Positions 1 to 8,747 of a stretch of DNA of 64,000 nucleotides are shown piece after piece. The DNA is from Microbacterium protaetiae (GTDB lineage: Bacteria; Actinomycetota; Actinomycetes; Actinomycetales; Microbacteriaceae). A model generated the notes under the pieces. It was not told the DNA's origin. It worked only from the letters and a program-made list of their open reading frames with translations, and ran no database searches. Within the stretch, counting starts at the first letter, position 1, and every line of letters starts with the position of its first letter. The translations under genes were made by a program, and so were the position numbers. Location of the stretch: positions 2,294,001 to 2,358,000 of the forward strand of contig NZ_CP035494.1 of NCBI RefSeq assembly GCF_004135285.1, given 5' to 3'.

Positions 1-1038
1 CGGCCGGATCCCGGCGTGGTAGTCAGTCACGAACACGAACTCGTGGCCGAAGTGCTCTGCCACGTGCGCCGAGACCTGGCGCTCGCTCTCGGGGTCGAGG
101 TCGCCGTCTTCGCGGGGGTTGTCGTAGCCGCGGGACTTGACGATCTCGCGGGCTTCGGCCAGAGGGATGCGTGGGAAAGGAAGCGCCGGCACCACGACAT
201 CGATGTCGAACAGCTCCTTGATCTCGTCGCCGTGTTTCTCCTTCACCGCCTGGATCGCCGCGGCCAGCAGCTCTTCCTGCATGGTGGCGACTTCCTCATG
301 CGAGTCGATCCAGCTGATCTCGGCGTCCACGCTCGTGAACTCGGTCGCGTGCCGGCTCGTGAAGCTCGGGTCGGCGCGGTAGACGTCGCCGATCTCGAAC
401 ACCTTGCCGAAGCCGGCGGCCTGCGCCATCTGCTTGTAGTGCTGGGGGCTTTGGGCGAGGTAGGCGGTCTTGTCTTCGAAATAGTCGAGGCTGAAAAGCT
501 CGGCGTTCGACTCCGACGGGCTCGACATGAGCTTCGGCGAGTGGATCTCGATGTAGTCGTGGTCGATCCAGTACTGCCGCATGGCGTGCTCGAGGGTGGT
601 CGAGACGCGGAAGATGAGGTTGTTGCGGCGCTGGCGCAGGTCGATGAAGCGCCAGTCCATGCGCTTGTCCATGCTGCTGTCGGCGGCGATCGGCGTCTCG
701 GGCAGGGCGGCGGCGGCCACCTCGAGCGAGGTGAGCTTCACCTCGATGCCGCCGAGCTTGACGCGCTCGTCGTGCTTGAGATCGCCGGTCACGGTCAGGA
801 ACGTGCCGTGGGCGAGATTCGAGATCGTGTCGGTGAGGGCCAGGGCCGCGGCATCCTGATCCGTCTTTTCCGGGTCGGGGCGCGTCGCGGGATTCACGAG
901 CTGCACCGCGCCGGTCTCATCACGCAGGATGACGAACTGCACCTTCTTCTGATCGCGGACGGTCTCCACCCATCCCGACACGGAGACGGGGCCGTCGGTG
1001 CGGGCGGCGAGCTGGTTCACGAGGATGCGTTCTGTCAC
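1..1038 (-). CDS. aspS: Aspartyl-tRNA synthetase (nondiscriminating type), 3' end cut off
   Basis: Charges tRNA(Asp), and probably tRNA(Asn), with aspartate in the cytoplasm. 346 codons are visible from a GTG start (MTERILVNQLAARTDG). An N-terminal OB-fold anticodon-binding domain (about residues 1-110) is followed by the class II catalytic core. Motif 2 is recognisable in VYRADPSFTSRHATEF. The short archaeal-like form (family about 430-440 aa) lacks the large insertion of bacterial AspRS, which fits the aspartate-tRNA(Asx) type. That would require GatCAB, which is not in the window. The last ~90 residues, including motif 3, lie beyond the window edge. A TAGACT box stands eight bases upstream of the start. 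Confidence 0.93.
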   Translation of the reverse strand, partial: MTERILVNQLAARTDGPVSVSGWVETVRDQKKVQFVILRDETGAVQLVNPATRPDPEKTDQDAAALALTDTISNLAHGTFLTVTGDLKHDERVKLGGIEVKLTSLEVAAAALPETPIAADSSMDKRMDWRFIDLRQRRNNLIFRVSTTLEHAMRQYWIDHDYIEIHSPKLMSSPSESNAELFSLDYFEDKTAYLAQSPQHYKQMAQAAGFGKVFEIGDVYRADPSFTSRHATEFTSVDAEISWIDSHEEVATMQEELLAAAIQAVKEKHGDEIKELFDIDVVVPALPFPRIPLAEAREIVKSRGYDNPREDGDLDPESERQVSAHVAEHFGHEFVFVTDYHAGIRP

Positions 1039-1046
1039 AAAAGTCA

Positions 1047-1052
1047 AGTCTA
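1047..1052 (-). promoter_or_regulatory. Putative -10 box of aspS
   Basis: Reads TAGACT on the minus strand, eight bases before the GTG start. It fits the leaderless-type promoters seen throughout this window. No clear Shine-Dalgarno is present. Confidence 0.45.
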
Positions 1053-1067
1053 CGTGGCGGGATGCCG

Positions 1068-1232
1068 CTGCCCGCGCGGGCGCCGCCCTGCGGCATACGG
1101 CTGCTCGTGCGGGCGTCGCCGTGCGGCATCCGGCTGCTCGTGCGGGCGTCGCCGTGCGGCATCCGGCTGCTCGTGCGGGCGTCGCCGTGCGGCATCCGGC
1201 TGCTCGTGCGGGCGTCGCCGTGCGGCATCCGG
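1068..1232. repeat. Five tandem 33-bp repeats
   Basis: Four identical 33-bp copies (CTGCTCGTGCGGGCGTCGCC core) run from 1101 to 1232. They are preceded by one diverged copy at 1068-1100. The repeat fills the gap between aspS and the VOC gene. Open frames through it are by-products of the 3n unit length and were not called as genes. Confidence 0.9.
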
Positions 1233-1261
1233 CCTCCTCATGTTCTGGGGAAATGCCGCGG

Positions 1262-1618
1262 CTAGGCGTTTTCGTGTCGCTGGGCGATGTTGAGCACGCC
1301 GCCGGGCGCGCGCACAAAGAAGCGCCGCACACCCCAGGTCTCGGTGACCAGCGGATGCACGATCTCGTGCCCCGCCGCACGCATCGCGGCGTGGGCAGCC
1401 TCGACGTCGTCGACCTTGACGGTCGCGACCGAGTCCTCGGGGGCCGTGGCGTCGTGGATCTGCACCTGCACCGCCGCCCCGGTCGATGTGTCGACGAATC
1501 GTGTCACCCAGGTGTGGCCGAGAGGCTCCTCGGTCATACCGAGCGCGTCGATATAGAACCGGCGAGCCCCGTCGAGGTCGTCGACGTGCAGGTTCGCCAT
1601 GATCTGGGTCACCGTCAT
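1262..1618 (-). CDS. VOC (glyoxalase/bleomycin-resistance) superfamily protein
   Basis: A 118-residue single VOC domain. The N-terminal half (MANLHVDDLDGARRFYIDAL) shows the typical beta-alpha-beta entry, and the C-terminal half ends with the usual WGVRRFFVRAPGGVLN strand. Such proteins act as small cytosolic metal-dependent lyases, dioxygenases or antibiotic-binding proteins. The substrate cannot be deduced. The ATG at 1618 is chosen because AGGAGGA lies just upstream and the VOC homology starts there. A longer open frame upstream runs only through the hairpin array. The gene is divergent from the PLP lyase at 2205. Confidence 0.85.
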   Translation of the reverse strand: MTVTQIMANLHVDDLDGARRFYIDALGMTEEPLGHTWVTRFVDTSTGAAVQVQIHDATAPEDSVATVKVDDVEAAHAAMRAAGHEIVHPLVTETWGVRRFFVRAPGGVLNIAQRHENA

Positions 1619-1691
1619 GATTCCTCCTCTTTCGGCTGCGGATGTCGCGCTGCCGACCCTACGCGCGCGCCGCGGCATCCCGCAGGGGTGT

Positions 1692-2148
1692 TCGGTCGTC
1701 GCAAATGGCCCCTTGCGCGCGCGATCGGGGGCCATACGTGACGACTGAAGATGCGGCCCCGTGGTTGAGTCGTCGCATATGGCCCCTTGCGCGCGGGCGC
1801 CATACGTGACGACTGAAGATGCGCCCCCGTGGTTGAGTCGTCGCATGTGGCCCCTTGATCCGCGAAATGGGGGCCATACGTGACGACTGAAGGCGTGGCC
1901 TCGGGGCTGGCGCTCCTCGGGTGTTGAGTCGTCGCATGTGGCCCCTTGCGCGCGCGATCGGGGGCCATACGTGACGACTGAAGATGCGCCCCCGTGGTTG
2001 AGTCGTCGCATATGGCCCCTTGATCCGCGAAACGGGGGCCATATGTGACGACTGAAGGCGCGGCGTTGGGGCTGGCGCTCCTCGGGTGTTGCGTCGTCGC
2101 ATGTGGCCCCATGATCCGCGAAACGGGGGCCATACGTGACGACTGAAG
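1692..2148. repeat. Array of six long palindromic (hairpin) repeats
   Basis: Six units each have a left arm like TCGTCGCATATGGCCCC and a right arm like GGGGCCATACGTGACGA. The short loop is of two types (TTGCGCGCGCGATC or TTGATCCGCGAAA). Units start near 1692, 1767, 1828, 1926, 1999 and 2091. The arms are nearly complementary (about 17-20 bp), so each unit can form a hairpin or serve as a dyad binding site. The array occupies the whole 586-bp divergent region between the VOC gene and the PLP lyase, which has no credible gene. Confidence 0.9.
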
Positions 2149-2192
2149 GGGAAGCGCCCACATCCCCGCGGCACGCATCGCGCGCCCGCGCA

Positions 2193-2198
2193 TAGGCT
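2193..2198 (+). promoter_or_regulatory. Putative -10 box, leaderless start of the PLP lyase
   Basis: TAGGCT is followed by exactly six bases and then the GTG at 2205. There is no Shine-Dalgarno. Confidence 0.5.
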
Positions 2199-2204
2199 GG
2201 CCGC

Positions 2205-3638
2205 GTGACCTTCGACGACGCAGCGATCCTGGCCGAACTCGACACACTGCGCGCGGCCGACGCGCCCACGCACGGCGGGCGGGTGCTTTCCTACGTATAC
2301 GACTCTGGGATGCCGCAGCTCGATGCGCTCGCCGCCGACGCGGCGCGGCGCATGCAGGCGGTGAACGGGCTCGACCCCACCACTTTCACGTCGGTCGCGG
2401 CCCTCGAGCGCGACGTGCTCGCGTTCGCCCGTGACATCCTGGGCGGCGAAGCCGGCACCGTCACCAGCGGTGGCACCGAATCGTGCCTGCTGGCGGTCAA
2501 GACGGCGAGCGACCTGTGGCGCGCGGCGGGCGGCGCCGGCGTCGGGCGCATCGTCGCACCGACGACCGCGCACGCCGCGTTCCGCAAGGCGGCCGAGCTG
2601 TTCGACCTGCGCTTCGACGGCGTACCCGTTGATCCTGCAACCGGCACAGTCGAGGCCGCGCAACTGATCGACCGGCTCGGCGATGACGTGGCGCTGGTCG
2701 TCGTGTCGGCGCCGTCGTACCCGTTCGCCGCGATGGATCCCATCGCTGATGTCGCCGCTGCCTGTGCGGCATCCGGGATCTCGTGCCACGTCGATGCGTG
2801 CATCGGCGGATGGATCCTGCCGTTCTGGCCCCAAGATCTGCCTGCGTGGGATCTGCGCGTGCCCGGAGTGACGAGCCTGTCGGCCGATCTGCACAAGTAC
2901 GGATACGCGCCCAAGGGTGTCAGCGTGCTGCTGCATTCCACTCGCGACCGGCAGAGGGCGCAGTACTTCGCGACCACCGACTGGCCGGGCTACCCGGTGG
3001 TGAACCCGACGCTGCTCGGTTCGAAATCGGCGGGCGCGCTCGCGGCGGCCTGGGCGATCATCAAAGCGCTCGGCGCTGAGGGTTTCGCATCCCTCGCGCG
3101 CACGACCTCCGCCACGACGCAGGCGCTGACGGCGGCCATCGCCGGCATCGAGGGGCTGCGTGTGGTTGGGCGGCCGACCGGGCCGCTGCTGGCGGTCGCC
3201 ACCGATGAGCAGGCGGCACCCGAGCGGCGCGTCGATCCGCACCACTGGGCCGACGCCGCTCGTGCGGCCGGATGGATGCTGCAGCAGCAGCCGGGGCTCA
3301 CTCAGGCCGACGGCATCCACCTGCCGCCGACGACGCACCTCACCGTCACGCCGGTCACCGACGCCGAGGCGCTCGTGGCGGCGCTCGTCGCCGCGGCGGA
3401 TGCGGTGCGAGGCGTGCCGCCGGTGGATGCCGCTCAGGTGCTGGGCGCGCTGCCCGCGCAGCTGCCCGAGCGACTCGACGCCGATGCCGCGGGCGTGCTG
3501 CTGGCCGGCATCGGTCTCGGCGGAGAGGGTGGACTGCCCGCGCAGATGGCGCCGTTCCTCGCGCTCGTCGAAGCGCTGCCGCATCAGGTCGTCGAGCGGC
3601 TGCTGGTCGAGCTGCTCGCGCGCACAGTGGAGTCCTGA
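2205..3638 (+). CDS. PLP-dependent group II decarboxylase / sphingosine-1-phosphate lyase-like enzyme
   Basis: A 477-residue fold-type I PLP enzyme. Family signatures are GTVTSGGTESCLLAVKTA (cofactor phosphate binding, about residues 85-105), a histidine/aspartate pair in SCHVDACIGGWILPF, and the Schiff-base lysine K231 in SADLHKYGYAPKG. The ordering matches sphingosine-1-phosphate lyase and glutamate-decarboxylase relatives. In bacteria these act on amino-acid or phospho-amino-alcohol substrates, and this one's substrate is unknown. About 80 residues after the catalytic domain are Ala/Leu-rich and less conserved. The GTG start follows a leaderless promoter. Downstream are 20-bp tandem repeats. 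Confidence 0.82.
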   Translation: MTFDDAAILAELDTLRAADAPTHGGRVLSYVYDSGMPQLDALAADAARRMQAVNGLDPTTFTSVAALERDVLAFARDILGGEAGTVTSGGTESCLLAVKTASDLWRAAGGAGVGRIVAPTTAHAAFRKAAELFDLRFDGVPVDPATGTVEAAQLIDRLGDDVALVVVSAPSYPFAAMDPIADVAAACAASGISCHVDACIGGWILPFWPQDLPAWDLRVPGVTSLSADLHKYGYAPKGVSVLLHSTRDRQRAQYFATTDWPGYPVVNPTLLGSKSAGALAAAWAIIKALGAEGFASLARTTSATTQALTAAIAGIEGLRVVGRPTGPLLAVATDEQAAPERRVDPHHWADAARAAGWMLQQQPGLTQADGIHLPPTTHLTVTPVTDAEALVAALVAAADAVRGVPPVDAAQVLGALPAQLPERLDADAAGVLLAGIGLGGEGGLPAQMAPFLALVEALPHQVVERLLVELLARTVES

Positions 3639-3718
3639 CGCGGGGACAGGTGGCGCAACGCGGGGACAGGTCGCGCAACCGGGGGACAACTCGCGCAACG
3701 CGGGGACAACTCGGCGAG
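3639..3718 (+). repeat. Four tandem 20-bp repeats
   Basis: Four consecutive units of the type CGCGGGGACAGGTCGCGCAA, the last two changed to GGGGACAACT. They begin immediately after the lyase stop codon and lie upstream of the phosphatase promoter. Confidence 0.85.
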
Positions 3719-3765
3719 CGGCGCGGGCAACGCGGCTCTCAGCACCCTCTGAACCGCGTGGACCG

Positions 3766-3771
3766 TACACT
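3766..3771 (+). promoter_or_regulatory. Putative -10 box of the cytochrome c biogenesis operon
   Basis: TACACT stands six bases before the GTG at 3778. This predicts transcription starting at or next to the start codon. Confidence 0.5.
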
Positions 3772-3777
3772 GGAACG

Positions 3778-4407
3778 GTGCCCGCCGATCGCCTTCATCT
3801 CGTGCGCCATGGGGAAGTCCACAACCCCCGCCGCGTGCTGTACGGGCGACTTCCGAATTTCGCTCTGAGCACCGCGGGCCGGCAGATGGCCCGCGAAGCC
3901 GCCGAGTATGTCCACAGCCTTGAGCGTCCCGTCGGGTCGCTCACCTGCTCGCCGCTGCAGCGCACACAAGAATCCGCCGAGCCGTTCACCGCCCTGTTCG
4001 GCATCGACCCCGTCATCGACGAGCGCGTCATCGAGCCCACGAACGTGTTCGAGGGCAAGCGCATGTCGCGCGCCGTCGTCAACCCGCTGAACTGGCACCA
4101 CCTGCGCCGCCCGTCGATCCCCAGCTGGGGCGAGCCCTACGCCGAGGTCGTCGCGCGCATGGACGCGGCGATGCGGGATGCCTGGGCTCGCACAGACTCC
4201 GGAGACGCCGTCATCGTCTCGCACCAGCTGCCCATCTGGGTCACCCACCTGGCCATCGCGGGGCTGCCGACGCGTCACGACCCGCGCAAGCGCCGGTGCG
4301 CGCTGTCGAGCGTCACGAGCTTCGAACGCACCGGCGACAGCTGGGTCGAGGTCGCATACGCCGAACCGGCCAGCGTTGCCGGCTCGATCGATGTGGGGGC
4401 CGTGTGA
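3778..4407 (+). CDS. Histidine phosphatase family protein
   Basis: A 209-residue phosphoglycerate-mutase-like phosphatase. The phosphate-accepting histidine is H11 in LVRHGEV. The second catalytic histidine is H149 in VIVSHQLPIW, and SPLQRTQESA supplies the conserved arginine. The substrate is unknown. It is the first gene of the tlpA-ccdA-resB-ccsB run, and its TGA overlaps the tlpA ATG, so co-translation is likely. A longer frame upstream runs through repeats and the lyase. GTG 3778 fits both the motif position and the promoter. Confidence 0.85.
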   Translation: MPADRLHLVRHGEVHNPRRVLYGRLPNFALSTAGRQMAREAAEYVHSLERPVGSLTCSPLQRTQESAEPFTALFGIDPVIDERVIEPTNVFEGKRMSRAVVNPLNWHHLRRPSIPSWGEPYAEVVARMDAAMRDAWARTDSGDAVIVSHQLPIWVTHLAIAGLPTRHDPRKRRCALSSVTSFERTGDSWVEVAYAEPASVAGSIDVGAV

Positions 4408-5015
4408 TGCGCCGACGGAACAAGGTCGCGGCATCCCTGACCGCGGCCCTGCTGCTGGTCGCCGGCCTGACGGCCTGCACCGGCGCGGGCGACGATCTGG
4501 CCCAGCAATACCGCAGCGGCGACGGCAAGGGCTACATCGCCGCCGATTTCGCGGTGCACGAGTACAAACCGGGCGATCAGCCTCCGGCGATCTCGTTCGA
4601 GGGCACCCTGGACGACGGCAGCGACGTGTCGAGCACGACGTACGCGGGCACCGTGACGGTCGTGAACTTCTGGTGGGCGAACTGCGCCCCGTGCCGCACC
4701 GAGGCGCCGGTGCTGAAGCAAGCCGACGCCGCCTTCGCCGACCAAGACGTCGCTTTTCTCGGCGTGAACACCTACGACCAGGCGGCCACTGCGCGCAGCT
4801 TCGCCAAGGAGTTCGGCATCACGTATCCGAGCGTGATCGACGCCGACACCAAGTCGGTCACCAGCGCGTTCGTCGGCGTCGTGCCGCTGGGCGCCACCCC
4901 GTCGACGGTGATCCTTGACAAAGACGGCCGGCCCACGGCCCGCATCGTGGGGGCGATTCCCGACGCCTCGATTCTCGAGTCGTTGATCAAGACCGCACTG
5001 GGCTCCACGTCGTGA
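4407..5015 (+). CDS. TlpA/ResA-like thiol-disulfide lipoprotein
   Basis: A 202-residue extracytoplasmic thioredoxin-like protein. The signal peptide ends in lipobox LTAC with C24 as the lipid-bearing cysteine, so the protein is membrane-anchored outside the cell. The redox motif is C93-A-P-C96 in WWANCAPCRTEAP. The family keeps the heme-binding cysteines of apocytochrome c reduced, drawing electrons from CcdA, which is encoded next. ATG 4407 overlaps the upstream stop codon. The 3' end overlaps the ccdA GTG by four bases. Confidence 0.9.
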   Translation: MRRRNKVAASLTAALLLVAGLTACTGAGDDLAQQYRSGDGKGYIAADFAVHEYKPGDQPPAISFEGTLDDGSDVSSTTYAGTVTVVNFWWANCAPCRTEAPVLKQADAAFADQDVAFLGVNTYDQAATARSFAKEFGITYPSVIDADTKSVTSAFVGVVPLGATPSTVILDKDGRPTARIVGAIPDASILESLIKTALGSTS

Positions 5016-5758
5016 CCGAGCTCGTCGCCGGGGGTGCGCTGTGGGTCGCGGTCCCGATCGCGATCCTGGCCGGGCTCGTGTCGTTCGTCTCCCCGTGCGT
5101 CCTGCCCCTCGTGCCGGGATATCTCGGATTCATCGGGGGAGCGGTCGCCCCACGTCGGGTGCCGCAGGATGCCGCCCCCGCCCGCGGGCGGCTGGTGCTG
5201 GGCGTGCTGCTGTTCATCCTCGGGTTCACGGTCGTCTTCATGGCCGTCAACATCTTCAGCGGCTCGGTGGGCCTGTTCTTCCTGCACTACAAAGACGCCA
5301 TCACCCGCGTGATGGGTGTGGTGATCATCCTGCTCGGCCTGGTGTTCATCGGGCTGTTCGGCTTCGCGCAGCGCACGTTCAAGCCGCAGGTGCGCGGCAA
5401 CCTGGGCCTTGTCGGCGCCCCGCTTCTGGGCCTGGCGATGGGCGTGGGCTGGGCGCCGTGCATCGGCCCCACCCTCGCGGTGATCCTCGGGATGTCGCTT
5501 GACGGGGCCTCGGCCGGGCGGGGTGCCGTGCTCGGCCTGGCATACTCGCTGGGTCTCGGCATCCCGTTTCTGCTCATCGCCCTCGGCTTCGGCTGGGCGA
5601 CCCGGTCGGTCGCGTTTCTGCGCCGCCACGTCCGCGCCGTCAACATCGTCGGCGGCGCCCTGCTCATCGTCCTCGGCATCCTCATGGTGACGGGGCTCTG
5701 GGGAGTTCTCATGTCGCACCTGCAGGGGGTGATCGCCGGTGTCACGCCCGCGCTCTGA
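5012..5758 (+). CDS. ccdA: Cytochrome c biogenesis protein CcdA
   Basis: A 248-residue polytopic membrane protein with about six helices. It passes electrons from cytoplasmic thioredoxin to the extracellular TlpA/ResA-like protein. The two reactive cysteines are in VSFVSPCVLPLVPGYLGF (helix 1) and GVGWAPCIGPTLAVILG (helix 4), each next to prolines as in the family. It starts at GTG 5012 inside the tlpA stop (GTGA overlap) and itself overlaps resB by 20 bases, which indicates tight operon coupling. Confidence 0.93.
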   Translation: MTELVAGGALWVAVPIAILAGLVSFVSPCVLPLVPGYLGFIGGAVAPRRVPQDAAPARGRLVLGVLLFILGFTVVFMAVNIFSGSVGLFFLHYKDAITRVMGVVIILLGLVFIGLFGFAQRTFKPQVRGNLGLVGAPLLGLAMGVGWAPCIGPTLAVILGMSLDGASAGRGAVLGLAYSLGLGIPFLLIALGFGWATRSVAFLRRHVRAVNIVGGALLIVLGILMVTGLWGVLMSHLQGVIAGVTPAL

Positions 5759-7589
5759 ATCCGTCGTCGACTCGTCCGATCCGCTGCGGCCGTCGGATCA
5801 CGTCGACGGCGCCGAAGAGATCACCTCGCCCAAGCTCGGCCCCATCGGCTGGATCCGGTGGGCGTGGCGCCAGCTGACCAGCATGCGCACGGCGCTGGTG
5901 CTGCTGCTGCTGCTGGCCATCGCGGCGGTGCCCGGCTCGATTGTGCCGCAGCGCAGCGCCGACCCGAACGGCGTCACGAACTACTTCACCGACAACCCGA
6001 CGCTCGCACCCGTCCTCGACAAGATGCAGCTGTTCGACGTGTACAGCTCGGCATGGTTCTCAGCGATCTACATCCTGCTGTTCATCTCGCTGATCGGCTG
6101 TGTGATCCCGCGCGTAAAGCACCATCTCAAGGCGTTGCGCTCGCGCCCGCCGCGCACCCCGGCTCGGCTGGGCCGTCTCGGCGATCACCGCGAGTCGCTT
6201 GTCGAGTTGGCTCCCGGAACGGATGCCGCGGCCGCGGCATCCCACGCCATCGACATCGCCGCGAAGCAGCTCAAGGCCGGCGGGTATCGCGTCGAGCGGT
6301 ACGACGCTCGCGGGGCGTTCAGCATCTCGGCCGAACGCGGCTACCTGCGCGAGACGGGGAACCTGCTGTTCCACATCGCCCTGCTGGGGGTGCTGCTGGC
6401 CGTCGGCATCGGCGGCGGGTTCGCCTACACCGGACAGCGCGTCATCGTGCAGGGCACGACGTTCGTCAACTCGGTGGGCACCGACTACTCCTCGTTCAAC
6501 CCCGGACGTTTCGTCGACCCCGACGCTCTGCTGCCCTACACGCTGAAGCTCGACAAGTTCGACGTGAGCTACCAGCCGATCGGCTCGGGATCGCAGGGGC
6601 AGGCCGGCGACTTCATCGCGCATCTGACCACGCAGCTGCCGGGCCAGAAGGCCACCGACGCGCAGATCCGCGTGAACCATCCGCTGACCATCGGCGGCGA
6701 CCGGGTGTACCTGCTCGGCAACGGATATGCGCCCACCGTCACGGTGAAGAACGCCGCCGGCGATGTCGTGTTCCACGACAGCATCGCGTTCCTGCCGCAG
6801 GACAACAACCTCACCTCGCTGGGCATCATCAAGGTGCCCGATGGGCTGAGCGAGCAGCTCGGCATGCTCGCGTTCTTCTACCCGACGCAGGTGAAGAACG
6901 ATCTGGGGGCGTTCACCTCGGGATACCCGGCGCTGCTGAACCCGGTGCTGTCGCTGAACGTCTACTCCGGCGACCTGGGCATCAACAACGGCATCCCGCG
7001 CTCGGTGTATGCCCTCGACACGACCGGTATGACCCAGCTGACCGGCGGGCAGACCGGAGTGGATTCCATCGAGTTGCAGCCGGGCCAGACCGCCGATCTG
7101 CCCAATGGCCTGGGAACTATCACCTTCGACGACCAGTCACCGGTGGGTGCGACGGATGCCACGCAGTCAGTGAAGCGGTTCGTGTCGCTGTCGATCCATC
7201 GGGATGTCGCCGGCCCGTGGGTGCTCAGCTTCGCGGTGCTCGCGGTGCTCAGCCTCATGCTCGCTCTCTTCGTGCCGCGCCGGCGCATGTGGGTGAAGGC
7301 CACGCCGTCGGGTTCGGTGGTCACGCTCGAGTATGCCGGGCTCGCGCGCGGTGAGGACCCGACGCTGGGTTCGGCCGTCGAGGCGCTTGCCGCCAAGCAC
7401 GGCGAAGCGCTGGAAAGCGACGGCACGGGCGCCGGGCGTGCGGCAGCCGAGCCTGTGCACTCCACGGACCCCGCCGAGCCGGCCGAGCCCGGCGACTCAA
7501 GCACTGCGGACCCGGCCGCCCCGGCCGAGCCCGGCGACTCAAGCCCGGCGGACCCGGCCGCCCCGGCCGAGCCCGGCGACCGCGCGTAA
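5739..7589 (+). CDS. resB: Cytochrome c biogenesis protein ResB
   Basis: A 616-residue ResB/Ccs1 family protein of the system II heme-handling complex, partner of CcsB encoded next. N-terminal helices around residues 45-60 and 95-110 carry the conserved LTSMRTALVLLLLLAIAAVPG segment. A third helix near 205-225 precedes a large extracytoplasmic domain (about 230-495), and a last helix is near 500. After the last helix the protein has a cytoplasmic tail ending in three copies of a PAEPGDSS-type repeat. That low-complexity tail is unusual and reflects a 42-bp minisatellite. Confidence 0.93.
   Translation: MSRPRSESVVDSSDPLRPSDHVDGAEEITSPKLGPIGWIRWAWRQLTSMRTALVLLLLLAIAAVPGSIVPQRSADPNGVTNYFTDNPTLAPVLDKMQLFDVYSSAWFSAIYILLFISLIGCVIPRVKHHLKALRSRPPRTPARLGRLGDHRESLVELAPGTDAAAAASHAIDIAAKQLKAGGYRVERYDARGAFSISAERGYLRETGNLLFHIALLGVLLAVGIGGGFAYTGQRVIVQGTTFVNSVGTDYSSFNPGRFVDPDALLPYTLKLDKFDVSYQPIGSGSQGQAGDFIAHLTTQLPGQKATDAQIRVNHPLTIGGDRVYLLGNGYAPTVTVKNAAGDVVFHDSIAFLPQDNNLTSLGIIKVPDGLSEQLGMLAFFYPTQVKNDLGAFTSGYPALLNPVLSLNVYSGDLGINNGIPRSVYALDTTGMTQLTGGQTGVDSIELQPGQTADLPNGLGTITFDDQSPVGATDATQSVKRFVSLSIHRDVAGPWVLSFAVLAVLSLMLALFVPRRRMWVKATPSGSVVTLEYAGLARGEDPTLGSAVEALAAKHGEALESDGTGAGRAAAEPVHSTDPAEPAEPGDSSTADPAAPAEPGDSSPADPAAPAEPGDRA
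7481..7582 (+). repeat. 42-bp minisatellite in the resB 3' end
   Basis: Repeat units start at 7481, 7523 and 7565 (GGCCGAGCCCGGCGAC core). The 14-codon unit keeps the frame and encodes a Pro/Glu/Ala/Asp tail. Confidence 0.85.
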
Positions 7590-7592
7590 GCT
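7587..7592 (+). promoter_or_regulatory. Putative -10 box upstream of ccsB
   Basis: TAAGCT overlaps the resB stop codon and stands six bases before ATG 7599. An internal leaderless transcript for ccsB is therefore possible. Confidence 0.35.
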
Positions 7593-7598
7593 GGACCC

Positions 7599-8714
7599 AT
7601 GCCCTCGCTCGATCAGATCTCTTTGCTGCTGGTCTGGACCGCCGTCGCGATCTACGCCGTCGCGTTCATCTTCTACACGATCGATCTGGCGCGCCGCTCG
7701 GCGCAGTCGCTCGACGCGAAAGACGCCACGGTTCGCGAACGCGAACTGGTCGGCGCCGCGGCCTCCTCCCGGTCGTTGAGCGAGCGAAGCTCCCGGTCGT
7801 TGAGCGAAGAAAGCTCCCGGTCGTTGAGCGAGCGAAGCGAGTCGAAACGCCCCGGCGACCCGAAACGACCCACCGGCGCCGCGAACCGTTCGATCGATTC
7901 CTCGCGCTCGCCGCTGGCGGTGCCTGCGTCCCAGCGCGTGCGCCCTGTCTTCGCGCGCATCGGCACGTCGCTGACCTGGCTGGGCTTCCTCTTCCAGGTG
8001 GGCGGCGACGTCACGCGCGGCATCGCCGCGGGTCGTGTGCCGTGGGCCAACATGTATGAGTTCGCCCTCACCGGTGTGATGCTCATGGTGGCGGTGTACC
8101 TCGGGGTGCTGTTCCGTTATGACCTGCGGTTCTTGGGTACGCTCATCACCGGGCTGGCCGTGATTCTGTTGGGTGGGTCGGCGCTGTCGTTCTATGTGGC
8201 TGTCTCGCCCTTGTCTGACCCGCTGAAGTCGCCCTGGCTCGTGATCCACGTGTTCGTGGCATCCCTCGCAACGGCCTTCTTCGCCCTGACGTTCGGATTG
8301 TCGCTGCTGCAGCTGTTGCAGACGCGGCGCGAGCACAAGATGATCGCCGCGGGCGACAAGCCCGTCAAGACCTGGGGGTTCTTGCGGACCCTGCCGTCGT
8401 CAGAGGCGCTCGAGTCGCTGGCCTACCGCTTCGCTATCGTCGGCTTCATCTTCTGGACGTTCACGCTCATCGCGGGATCCATCTGGGCCAACGACGCGTG
8501 GGGCCGGTTCTGGGGCTTTGACACCAAGGAAGTATGGACCTTCATCATCTGGGTGCTCTATGCCGGATACATCCACGCGCGCGCGACGCGCGGCTGGCGC
8601 GGCACCCGGTCGGCATGGCTGTCGATCATCGGCTTCGCCGCGGTGCTGTTCAACTTCGCGATCGTCAACGTCTTCTTCAAGGGGCTGCACGCCTACAGCG
8701 GGCTGAGCAACTGA
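7599..8714 (+). CDS. ccsB: Cytochrome c biogenesis protein CcsB (CcsA/ResC family)
   Basis: A 371-residue integral membrane protein that, with ResB, exports heme and attaches it to apocytochrome c. The hallmark tryptophan-rich WWD region is WGRFWGFDTKEVWTFIIWVL (about residues 305-325). Multiple helices precede and follow it. Between the first helix and the core lies a hydrophilic stretch (about residues 57-85) with three SRSLSERS-type repeats encoded by an interspersed palindromic repeat. The family has no such repeat there, so it is read as an in-frame insertion into a tolerant cytoplasmic loop. Confidence 0.93.
   Translation: MPSLDQISLLLVWTAVAIYAVAFIFYTIDLARRSAQSLDAKDATVRERELVGAAASSRSLSERSSRSLSEESSRSLSERSESKRPGDPKRPTGAANRSIDSSRSPLAVPASQRVRPVFARIGTSLTWLGFLFQVGGDVTRGIAAGRVPWANMYEFALTGVMLMVAVYLGVLFRYDLRFLGTLITGLAVILLGGSALSFYVAVSPLSDPLKSPWLVIHVFVASLATAFFALTFGLSLLQLLQTRREHKMIAAGDKPVKTWGFLRTLPSSEALESLAYRFAIVGFIFWTFTLIAGSIWANDAWGRFWGFDTKEVWTFIIWVLYAGYIHARATRGWRGTRSAWLSIIGFAAVLFNFAIVNVFFKGLHAYSGLSN
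7771..7850 (+). repeat. Interspersed repeat family A (three copies) inside ccsB
   Basis: Three partial copies of GGTCGTTGAGCGAGCGAAG, the last extended by CGAGTCGAAACGC. The same element occurs at 26066, 34041 and 49536. Here it is translated as part of CcsB. Confidence 0.88.
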
Positions 8715-8747
8715 GCCGAGCCCCGTCGCGTATCCGTGCGTGACCGC

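Noticed and set aside
1615..2269. Open frames through the 1692-2148 array, one fused in frame with the VOC gene
   Set aside because: The sequence is repeat translation (SSRMAP, RARKGP). The VOC start at 1618 has a strong ribosome site.
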